A stretch of 53,788 nucleotides of DNA from positions 1 to 53,788 of the forward strand of contig JAGAMY010000017.1 of assembly GCA_017624495.1 (NCBI GenBank), written 5' to 3'. Position 1 is the first letter of the stretch. The number at the start of each line of letters is the position of its first letter. The notes under the pieces were generated by a model. It ran no database searches and was not told the DNA's origin. It saw only the letters and a program-made list of their open reading frames with translations. The stretch is from Lachnospiraceae bacterium. Its GTDB lineage: Bacteria; Bacillota; Clostridia; Lachnospirales; Lachnospiraceae. Both the position numbers and the translations under genes were made by a program. This document shows positions 45,501-50,913 of the stretch, one piece after another.

Positions 45501-45818
45501 GCAAAAGATGGAAGCGGAATAAAAGCCGAAATCCGTATCAAAATCATGAAGCACAAGGTTACGAAGGTATCTATCAAAAATGCACCAAAGACATTAAAGG
45601 CAGGACAGAAAGTAACTTTAAAAGCACAGGTGAAAACCAACGGTAAAAATGCCAATAAAGCCGTAAAATGGGAAAGCTCCAATCCAAAATTTGCAACCGT
45701 AACTGCAAAAGGAAAAGTGACAGCAAAGAAAGCCGGAAAAGGCAAAAAGGTAAAAATTACTGTTCGCTCTACAGATGGAACAAACAAAAAGAAAACCGTA
45801 ACCATTAAGATTAAGTAG
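39528..45818 (+). CDS. Giant secreted glycosidase with beta-helix (clan GH-N-like) and GH43 domains
   Basis: A 2096-residue secreted protein. Approximate order: signal peptide 1-27; N-terminal beta-sandwich to about 160; right-handed beta-helix 218-600 with ISGRGIFDGNG, VDGLDMASAQD, LGNDDNFASGH and GNGIRMGHN, resembling GH28/GH49 (clan GH-N); Ig-like putative domain 598-694; CBM96/DNRLRE-like 697-914; CBM32-like 916-1077; helical FIVAR-like 1081-1152; GH43 domain 1154-1550 (MIQAHGGEVM, SRDMTLFVDDD, REAPAIFKEDG), like subfamily-24-type galactan enzymes; helical region 1557-1687; second CBM32-like 1690-1840; D/N/K repeat linker 1842-1899; two Big_2 Ig-like domains to the end. Catalytic acids look intact. 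The ATG at 39528 follows TTGGAGGG and starts a classic signal peptide. The substrate is probably a branched pectin, galactan or dextran-like polymer. No sortase motif is seen. Confidence 0.85.
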   Translation: MRKKLLSLVLCAAMCMTSLLPAIPENVKAAETENTKVHVYAETPGDVESSKYTMTANGTEVPVIKYGANGNNFDIARFASDDATPEYTVTVANETIESVAVYPERYYAKDSLVVSEDKHSVTFTMSENLRYAFVMINGGPADQAGKPYLAIINDPMEKEEDIPSLEDANVLNAKTFMEKYLEEHPNSEVQVAEPADTTSGGTTYEAGELVAIDTKDVRFPDKRLIAEDDMTHALQAALDEIYEENSPYDTLYFPAGTYTWSGLEIRDRKGKDVTIYVEEGALLKNRIQECMQAMEPAIGIWDSEDITISGRGIFDGNGVENYKKDRHDAKDSCHQGGVMIVRSSNITFNDTYVRDAKQWNWESHGSKNCTLNNIKGLTPYNQPWVDGLDMASAQDLTINGAITLGNDDNFASGHYNPSDGFPNTVPGFDQYNSDCLEWDTEDSKNVSVSNTIGWSYEGGNGIRMGHNTYDHKMINYSFNNVNTTNFKGGGNGITVQNGLGNKHPYPYYENITFTNCSFDTTRVGTNINIHGLDTENKIGTVTLENCWFSNGANNSYIEYVDTLTVNDLYVGGDVTLSSQAKLTATDVNTENYDWIINEAPVYTSPAQDAFLVKTEETLAFTVAATDSDAGEEESVSLSVKEDTLPEGAVFDAATGAFSWTPAEAQVGSYTVTFVAADVHEAREKTIQIEVKSSKYNTVSVTVEEDATVKAWKTEKTGNYGTLDYIRTLRMGASLNEDSTVGMFGEGAGTSTSDTKDAKISFLSFDAATMLGYKENLQKAELVLTYIGRRESTKTGEDKILAAAVDGAWTESEMTWNTMPVIDTTVVKSSNAFAVDGNDVVMAQDEKYAASQAIDGTKVKIDVTDFVKALEEDEETLSLAICDENGWELAFVSKEGVTNMTNATADMVPVIELTVDAKAVNANRTDIAQNTITATADSAQEAAANAVDGDTSTKWHTSWTTGHTVVPLSIVLELDTIYEDLTQLRYLPRQDKKKEDYQWNGDILNYEIYVSATNTEDASFTKVAEGTWAEDKEEKSATFAPVAAKYVKLTATHTKGNNANEHDQYASAAEINLAVGGKVDIAAEKAKLSSAITAAESYLADTDKEETELTVLNSLLTAAKALAENAYAVEEEVKAIAEELSAETKRLDENLPAVVYDSFAPNAQWLDNNGEMIQAHGGEVMWDENTQKYYWYGENKGEDKTSTGGIVAIGVSCYSSTDLYNWKYEGMALPVFNNPTFLTEGEATADTPLYLAESSAEYQAAKEAGLAVSEYDTLEKYNTAARIEAFNALYADATAAEKQDLYNKLNWNCVMERPKVIYNKKNNNYVMWFHKDGEGIGTYDLAQTGIAVSDSPTGPFKLIDTINPNGFESRDMTLFVDDDENQTAYLLHSSEDNWTMYIAELNADYTGLTGLYSRNYVDKGGSKGVYAREAPAIFKEDGKYYVITSGCTGWDPNQMGYSVTDDIRMGMSEDGGNGPFQMSNLQNPCVGTNGNISFGGQSTYVLPVKGKDGCYIYMGDKWNKNNLKDSRYQWLPIQIDSENAVLTISWSDTWTLEDFDSLNSEERITLNRTVKDAKALSAADYDFGQKRWEDLQTLIAEAENLSYSADTEDVEGLETAITTAVAAIKKWSVLDAALAEVENRAEAVYTVESWEAVEKAYDAANALTDAATEEEIANAAKAITDAVALLVTIEVETEEISLIGKTITTDSYQSGNEAVHAIDGNSETIWHSAWSGAVTPMPHSLTIDLGKSYENLYQLNYLPRQDKDSNGIATAYTILVSNADKAIGELTDADFTAVRSGTWAEDKEEKVSEFRTDGAARFIRLEIVAGVGDYASAAELKLFTGTVKTDDGNKDDDGNKDDGGNKDDDGNKDDDGNKDDDENKDDDGNKDDDGNKDDGGNKIPDDNAGGAQTPQNPQNPEKPQEVKVTQISIHAESKKIAAGKSVKLSTAVLPANADNQQVEWSSSNPKFATVNASGVVKTTKAGKGKTVTITATAKDGSGIKAEIRIKIMKHKVTKVSIKNAPKTLKAGQKVTLKAQVKTNGKNANKAVKWESSNPKFATVTAKGKVTAKKAGKGKKVKITVRSTDGTNKKKTVTIKIK
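45055..45222 (+). repeat. 15-bp tandem repeat coding an acidic linker
   Basis: About eleven units near GACGACGGAAACAAA, with small variants (GATGACGGC, GACGACGAAAAC), encode the D-D-G-N-K linker before the Big_2 domains. Open frames on all other strands here are artefacts of the repeat. Confidence 0.9.
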
Positions 45819-45824
45819 TAACAG

Positions 45825-45857
45825 AGAAAAAGGTCGCAGCTTTGCGGTCTTTTTCTT
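45825..45857 (+). terminator. Intrinsic terminator after the giant glycosidase
   Basis: AGAAAAAGGTCGC (45825-45837) pairs with GCGGTCTTTTTCT with two G-U pairs, AGCTTT-like loop and a T-rich right arm. Confidence 0.75.
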
Positions 45858-45863
45858 TATGAA

Positions 45864-45892
45864 TTGAAAAAATGCATGAAATCCAGTATACT
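45864..45892 (+). promoter_or_regulatory. Promoter of the first AAA-like gene
   Basis: TTGAAA (45864-45869), 17-base spacer, TATACT (45887-45892), about 42 bases before the start codon. Confidence 0.65.
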
Positions 45893-45933
45893 GTAGAAAA
45901 TACAGACAGTCGTTGAAACAGAGGTGTTTTATT

Positions 45934-47628
45934 ATGGGAAGAATCGTTGGAATTGGTATACAGAGTTTTGAAAAAATAAGGAAGGCAAACTGCTTTTATG
46001 TGGATAAGACATCATTCATCAAAGAATGGTGGGAAAGTGCAGATGATGTGACATTGATAGCCCGTCCACGTCGTTTTGGAAAGACTTTGAATATAAGTAT
46101 GTTAGAACAGTTCTTTTCTGTGGATTATGCAGACAGAGGAGATTTGTTTGAAGGGCTTTCTATCTGGGAAGAAGAAAAATATAGAAATTTACAGGGAACT
46201 TATCCTGTAATTAGTCTTTCTTTTGCAAGAATAAAAGAAACAAACTATATCTCCACCCGTGAGAAAATCAATCAGATATTGACGAATTTATATGTAAAAC
46301 ATATCTATTTAAGGGATAGTGATGTGTTGACAGATGCAGATAAAGAGTTTTTTGACAGGATTTTGAAAGTAGATATTCGTGACAGCGATGCAACATCTGC
46401 CATTTATCAGTTATGTGATTACCTTTCACGTTATTATGGAAAGAACGTGATTATATTGTTGGATGAGTATGATACACCTATGCAGGAGGCTTATGTCAAT
46501 GGTTTTTGGGATGAAATAGTTTCTTTTATCAGAAGTCTGTTTAACTCAACCTTTAAAACGAATCAATACCTGGCACGAGCTGTTATGACGGGAATTACCA
46601 GAGTAAGCAAGGAATCTATTTTTTCGGATTTGAATAATTTAAAGGTAATTACAACCACATCCGATGAATATGCAGCGGCTTTTGGTTTTACAGAAGAAGA
46701 AGTATTTGCAGCATTGGAAGAATGTGGACTGGAGAAAGAAAAAGAAAACGTCAAAAAATGGTATGACGGATTTGTTTTTGGTAATTATAAGGATATTTAT
46801 AATCCATGGTCAATTTTAAACTTTTTAGATACAGGGAAAATTTCAACCTATTGGGCGAACACCAGCAGTAACAGTCTTGTGGGTAAGCTTATAAGACAGG
46901 GAAGCAAGGAGATTAAGACCACTTTTGAGACATTGCTTGACAATAAAACCATTCACTGTCCTATTGATGAACAAATTGTATACAATCAGTTGGATTATAA
47001 TGAAAATGCAATTTGGAGTCTTCTGCTTGCCAGTGGGTATTTAAAGGTATTAAGCAAAGAAAATGAAGAGGAGATAGATGAAAATAGCTGTCCGTTGTAC
47101 GAACTTGGAATTACGAATTTAGAGGTAAAACGTATGTTTTTTTCCATGGTGCGTGACTGGTTCGCCAAAGCTGGTGGAGAGTATGATTCGTTTATTAAAT
47201 CGCTGCTTTGCGGAGATGTTGAAGCTATGAATGCTTATATGAATGACATTACACTGGAAATATTCAGTTACTTCGATACAGAAAAAAGGTCTCCTCGTGG
47301 TGCAGCAGAGCGATTTTATCATGGATTTGTTCTTGGGCTGGTTGCAGTGCTTCGTGACAAATACGTTATTACATCCAATCGGGAAAGTGGCTTTGGGCGA
47401 TATGATGTGATATTAGAACCTAAAGACCATGATAAGGATGCGATTATTCTGGAGTTTAAAGTGTACAATCCAAATAGGGAAAAATCCTTAGAAGATACCG
47501 TGCGTGCGGCACTTGCGCAGATTGAAGAAAAGCAATATGCAAAAGCTCTGTTGGCAAAAGGCTTTAAGGTAGAACAGATACGAAAATATGGATTTGCATT
47601 TGAAGGAAAAAATGTATTAATTGAATAA
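45934..47628 (+). CDS. AAA-ATPase-like protein with C-terminal PD-(D/E)XK domain (paralog A)
   Basis: A 564-residue member of the AAA-ATPase-like/DUF1703 family. The N-terminal half has FYVDKTSFIKE, the P-loop-like RPRRFGKTLN (about 48-57), the Walker B-like VIILLDEYDTP near 175 and TGITRVSKESIFSDLNNL near 225. The C-terminal part holds SNRESGFGRYDVIL and ILEFKVYN, the D and E-x-K of a PD-(D/E)XK nuclease core. Copies are common and often multiple in gut Firmicutes and Bacteroides; no function is established to my knowledge. The ATG at 45934 follows AGAGGTG. It is single-gene, with its own promoter and a hairpin behind it. Confidence 0.82.
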   Translation: MGRIVGIGIQSFEKIRKANCFYVDKTSFIKEWWESADDVTLIARPRRFGKTLNISMLEQFFSVDYADRGDLFEGLSIWEEEKYRNLQGTYPVISLSFARIKETNYISTREKINQILTNLYVKHIYLRDSDVLTDADKEFFDRILKVDIRDSDATSAIYQLCDYLSRYYGKNVIILLDEYDTPMQEAYVNGFWDEIVSFIRSLFNSTFKTNQYLARAVMTGITRVSKESIFSDLNNLKVITTTSDEYAAAFGFTEEEVFAALEECGLEKEKENVKKWYDGFVFGNYKDIYNPWSILNFLDTGKISTYWANTSSNSLVGKLIRQGSKEIKTTFETLLDNKTIHCPIDEQIVYNQLDYNENAIWSLLLASGYLKVLSKENEEEIDENSCPLYELGITNLEVKRMFFSMVRDWFAKAGGEYDSFIKSLLCGDVEAMNAYMNDITLEIFSYFDTEKRSPRGAAERFYHGFVLGLVAVLRDKYVITSNRESGFGRYDVILEPKDHDKDAIILEFKVYNPNREKSLEDTVRAALAQIEEKQYAKALLAKGFKVEQIRKYGFAFEGKNVLIE

Positions 47629-47646
47629 ATGGTATAGAAAGATTTG

Positions 47647-47686
47647 AGAAGAGGGAAATGCCGGATTGGTGGCATTTCCCTCTTCT
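47647..47686. terminator. Perfect 16-bp hairpin, possible bidirectional terminator
   Basis: AGAAGAGGGAAATGCC (47647-47662) pairs exactly with GGCATTTCCCTCTTCT (47671-47686), loop of eight bases. It is not followed by a T run on either side, so termination is uncertain; it may mark the 3' end of the AAA-like mRNA. Confidence 0.6.
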
Positions 47687-47688
47687 GT

Positions 47689-47725
47689 TAGTATCAAAAA
47701 TGAAGGATTTAGTATCGAAAATGGA
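47689..47725. promoter_or_regulatory. Direct repeat, candidate AraC-type binding site
   Basis: TAGTATCAAAAATGAA (47689-47704) and TAGTATCGAAAATGGA (47710-47725) match at 14 of 16 positions with a 21-base period, two helical turns. Direct half-sites at this spacing are the usual target of AraC-family dimers, and an AraC gene starts 67 bases downstream, so autoregulation is plausible. Confidence 0.5.
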
Positions 47726-47791
47726 AACTTTATGCTGCAAAATTGATATAAAATATAAGTATAAAGGCAAAAAAGGAAAAGGAGACCAGCT

Positions 47792-48715
47792 ATGAAAAAA
47801 GCCGAATATCGCTTTTACGAAATGTCGCAGGAGCTTCCGGTTCTGGCATTGACGGGAGAAAGATGGGAAATCGTATATGGTACTGATGCTATGCATTTTC
47901 ATAATTACTTAGAAATCGGTTATTGTCACTATGGTGAAGGGACAATTGTATTTGGTGATGCGGAAATTCCTTATGAGGCTGGGACGATAACCTTTATTCC
48001 AAAGGATATGCCGCATAGGACAAAACCGACAGAAGAATATATTGGAAAAAATCAAAAATGGGAATACTTATTTATAGATACAGACAGAATTATCGGAAAT
48101 GTATTTTCGGACAGGCAGGAGAAAATAAGTGAAATACAGTTAAAATTAGGATACAGCCGGTTTGTGCTGAGAAAAGAAGAAGCAGAGGATATTGCCGGAT
48201 TCATACAAATGCTTATAGCAGAGATAAATGAAAAAAAGCCATATTATTCTTATGCAGTAAGTGCACTGTCAGCGAATATTTTACTGTTTTTTGCAAGACA
48301 GGTAAAGCTTGAGAACACAGAAAGCAGTTTAACGGATTATCAGCATTTTAAATATGTACGCATTGTAAATAATTATATTGAAAAACACTACATGGAAGAT
48401 ATAGAATCAGATAATCTGGCAGTGATTTGTGGTCTGAGTGAAACTTATATGCGAAAGATATATCTGGAATATATGCATGAAACCCCCATGAGTTATCTGC
48501 GGCTGATACGCGTAAACAAATCCTGTGAGTTATTGATAACTACGGGAGAAAGTATTGAGGAAATCGGAAAAATGGTAGGTTATCCGGCACTGACGACATT
48601 TATGCGCAATTTCAAAAAAATAACGGGCACATCTCCTCATCAGTGGAGAAAAGAAGTCAGAAAACATCCGGAGAATATTAGAAATTATAAGATATCCGTT
48701 TTAAAAGGATGGTAA
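47792..48715 (+). CDS. AraC-family regulator with N-terminal cupin (paralog B)
   Basis: A 307-residue regulator and paralog of the one at 37080. The cupin part carries MHFHNYLEIGYCHYGEG near residue 35-51 and FIPKDMPHRTKP near 70. The C-terminal helix-turn-helix pair (about 190-290) reads DNLAVICGLSETYMRKIYLEYMHETP and IGKMVGYPALTTFMRNFKKITGTSPHQWR, and it ends VLKGW. AAGGAGACC precedes the ATG. Upstream is a 21-base direct repeat that may be its own operator; downstream come a decayed surface-protein gene and a second AAA-like gene. Confidence 0.88.
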   Translation: MKKAEYRFYEMSQELPVLALTGERWEIVYGTDAMHFHNYLEIGYCHYGEGTIVFGDAEIPYEAGTITFIPKDMPHRTKPTEEYIGKNQKWEYLFIDTDRIIGNVFSDRQEKISEIQLKLGYSRFVLRKEEAEDIAGFIQMLIAEINEKKPYYSYAVSALSANILLFFARQVKLENTESSLTDYQHFKYVRIVNNYIEKHYMEDIESDNLAVICGLSETYMRKIYLEYMHETPMSYLRLIRVNKSCELLITTGESIEEIGKMVGYPALTTFMRNFKKITGTSPHQWRKEVRKHPENIRNYKISVLKGW

Positions 48716-48736
48716 TTTTCTAATGGCAAATAAAAA

Positions 48737-48765
48737 TTGTATTTTCATAGGAAATTCGCTATACT
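48737..48765 (+). promoter_or_regulatory. Promoter left in front of the decayed surface-protein gene
   Basis: TTGTAT (48737-48742), 17-base spacer, TATACT (48760-48765). It could now drive the second AAA-like gene about 215 bases downstream. Confidence 0.55.
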
Positions 48766-48785
48766 ATCGTTAATGATATGTGTAG

Positions 48786-48953
48786 CGGATTTTTTATATT
48801 GGAAAAGCAAACTGGGAAGAGGGAAAATATTTTGTTGGACTGCTGGATGAGGTTTCTGTTTTTTACTATGCACTGACAGATGTGCAAAAAACAAAGGTAA
48901 TAAATTACGAAACTCTTGGTTTGTATAAAAAGGTAAAGGTTCTTGTAAAATAA
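48786..48953 (+). pseudogene. Remnant of a LamG/concanavalin-type surface protein
   Basis: An open frame of 55 codons without a start codon reads GKANWEEGKYFVGLLDEVSVFYYALTD and ends KKVKVLVK. The pattern GLLDEV followed by YYALTDVQ is the closing strand of a LamG-like domain (usual form G.IDEV...ALS..EI), as found in secreted glycosidases. A stop codon (48783) sits directly upstream and the rest of the gene is missing. So a surface protein or enzyme gene was deleted here, leaving its last domain end and a promoter. Confidence 0.65.
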
Positions 48954-48979
48954 ATTTTGATAAGAAAGAGGTGACAGCT

Positions 48980-50698
48980 ATGGAGCATAAACCATTACCA
49001 GTTGGTGTTGATAATTTTGAAAAACTGGTAACAAGAGGATACTATTTTATAGATAAAACATTATTTATAAAAGAGGTGTTAGATAAAAAAGCTGACGTAA
49101 ATCTTTTTACCCGTCCCAGACGCTTTGGAAAAACACTGAATATGAGTATGTTGCAATATTTCTTTGAGGATGGCAGAAATTTTGATGGAGAAAAAATAGA
49201 TAATGCGTATCTGTTTAACGGACTTAAAATTATGGAAACGGGAGAGAAGTATTTATCCCATATGGGTCAGTATCCGGTGATAAATATGTCTTTAAAAAGT
49301 GGAAAACAGCCGAATTATACATTGGCTTATGCATTATTAAGACGCCAGATTATCGGTGAATATTTTCGGCATATGTATATATTAAAGGACATACGTTTAG
49401 AGAAGTACAAAGAGCGTTATGAAAAAATCATGGAAGAAAAAGCGGATGAGGAAGCGTATGCAGATGCAATAAAATTTTTATCGGAGTGTTTAGAAATATA
49501 CTATGACAAAAAAGTCATTATACTGATTGATGAATATGATGTTCCGCTGGAAAATGCGCATGTGTATGGCTTTTATGATGAAATGATTGCATTTATCCGT
49601 TCACTGTTTGAATCAGCCCTAAAGACCAATAGCAGTTTAGAATTTGCAGTGATTACCGGTTGTCTGCGTATTTCCAAAGAATCTATTTTTACAGGAATGA
49701 ATAATTTGAAAATTAATTCAATTTTAAGCAGGCAGTATGATGAATATTATGGTTTTACAGATGCAGAGGTACAGAAAATCTGTGAGGATTTCCATATGCC
49801 GCATAAGTTTGAGGTATTCAAAGAATGGTATAATGGGTATTTGTTTGGAGATGCGAATGTGTACAATCCATGGAGTGTTATGCAGTTTATGGATGATTTG
49901 TGTGAATATGAAGAGGAATATCCCAAAGCCTACTGGGCGAATACAAGCTCTAACAGTATCGTGCGAAAACTGATTGATGTCGCAGATGAAGATACGAAAG
50001 CAGAAATAGAAGCTTTAATTGAGGGTAAAACCATTGAGAAACCAATTCATGAGGACATTACTTATGATGAAATATATCAGACCATGGATAACCTGTGGAA
50101 TTTTATGTATTTCACCGGATATTTTCGAAAAGTTAATGAAAGAGTAGATGCAGCGGATAATCATATAATGGAATTAAAAATTCCAAACCGGGAAGTAAAA
50201 TATATTTTTCGTAACAAAGTCCGTACCTGGTTTAATGAAAAAGTAAAAGCCCGTGACCGTTCAAAGCTCTTTACAGCGTTGATAGAACTTGATGCAGAAA
50301 CAGTAGAAGAAGAAATTGCGGATATGCTCTTAGAAACGATCAGTTTTAATGATGCCTATGAAAGCTTTTATCATGGATTTTTAGCCGGTATTTTATCTGG
50401 TATGAAAGGTTATAGGGTAAAATCCAATCGCGAAGGTGGAAGCGGTCGTAGTGATTTGTTTATCGTTCCGGTGAGCCGAAGAAAATCGGCATATGTACTG
50501 GAATTTAAGGTGGCAGATAAGATACAGAAGCTAGAAGATGCGGCAGATAAAGCATTGGCACAGATAGAAGAGAAAAACTATGTAAGAGAGTTGGAGGATG
50601 ATGGTTATTCTACCGTATACCGTTATGGAATTGCATTTTGTGGCAAGGATTGTCTGGTGAAACTATTGCAAAAACAGGTCGAATGTTCTATAATTTAA
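48980..50698 (+). CDS. AAA-ATPase-like protein with C-terminal PD-(D/E)XK domain (paralog B)
   Basis: A 572-residue paralog of the protein at 45934. Matching marks: GVDNFEKLV, YYFIDKTLFIKE, TRPRRFGKTLNMSM (about 45-58), VIILIDEYDVPLENA near 180, ITGCLRISKESIFTGMNNL near 230, WANTSSNSIVRKL near 320, and at the end SNREGGSGRSDLFIV with VLEFKVAD, the PD-(D/E)XK core. Sequence divergence from paralog A is large, so this is not a recent tandem copy. The ATG at 48980 follows AAAGAGGTG; a GTG nine bases earlier overlaps the site. Its biological role is unknown. Confidence 0.82.
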   Translation: MEHKPLPVGVDNFEKLVTRGYYFIDKTLFIKEVLDKKADVNLFTRPRRFGKTLNMSMLQYFFEDGRNFDGEKIDNAYLFNGLKIMETGEKYLSHMGQYPVINMSLKSGKQPNYTLAYALLRRQIIGEYFRHMYILKDIRLEKYKERYEKIMEEKADEEAYADAIKFLSECLEIYYDKKVIILIDEYDVPLENAHVYGFYDEMIAFIRSLFESALKTNSSLEFAVITGCLRISKESIFTGMNNLKINSILSRQYDEYYGFTDAEVQKICEDFHMPHKFEVFKEWYNGYLFGDANVYNPWSVMQFMDDLCEYEEEYPKAYWANTSSNSIVRKLIDVADEDTKAEIEALIEGKTIEKPIHEDITYDEIYQTMDNLWNFMYFTGYFRKVNERVDAADNHIMELKIPNREVKYIFRNKVRTWFNEKVKARDRSKLFTALIELDAETVEEEIADMLLETISFNDAYESFYHGFLAGILSGMKGYRVKSNREGGSGRSDLFIVPVSRRKSAYVLEFKVADKIQKLEDAADKALAQIEEKNYVRELEDDGYSTVYRYGIAFCGKDCLVKLLQKQVECSII

Positions 50699-50735
50699 TG
50701 GATATTGCGATTTCAAAAAGAATGGAGGAATACGC

Positions 50736-50888
50736 ATGGCATTTGCAGCAGGATTTATTTATTATGTAGGAATGTTAATTATTATGCTTATAGCAGCAGC
50801 TTTAGGTATATTTGCAGGTAAAAAGCTTCGTGCCCGTAAAAATGCACAAATCGTATCTGAAAATGCGGATACACAGATAAAAGAGTAA
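50736..50888 (+). CDS. Small single-span membrane protein upstream of alaS
   Basis: A 50-residue product (starts MAFAAGFIYYVGML) with one hydrophobic helix of about 22 residues (IIMLIAAALGIFAG), then a basic stop-transfer stretch (KKLRARK) and a polar tail. AATGGAGGAATACGC precedes the ATG. It lies 25 bases before the alaS start and is probably cotranscribed with it. Small proteins of this kind are common and poorly known; no function is assigned. Confidence 0.7.
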   Translation: MAFAAGFIYYVGMLIIMLIAAALGIFAGKKLRARKNAQIVSENADTQIKE

Positions 50889-50913
50889 GAAAGAAACGTT
50901 GGAGGAATTTGTT

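Noticed and set aside
45011-45805. Several long frames on the minus strand and in other frames of the giant glycosidase gene
   Set aside because: They arise from the 15-bp tandem repeat and from low-complexity Lys/Thr/Val codons. The products are simple repeats with no start signals.
48980-50698. Second AAA-like gene as transposase or IS element
   Set aside because: No inverted repeats or target duplications are seen around either copy and the ATPase/nuclease motifs differ from known transposases.
50699-50913. T-box riboswitch before alaS
   Set aside because: There is no room and no T-box core sequence; a small protein gene occupies the interval.
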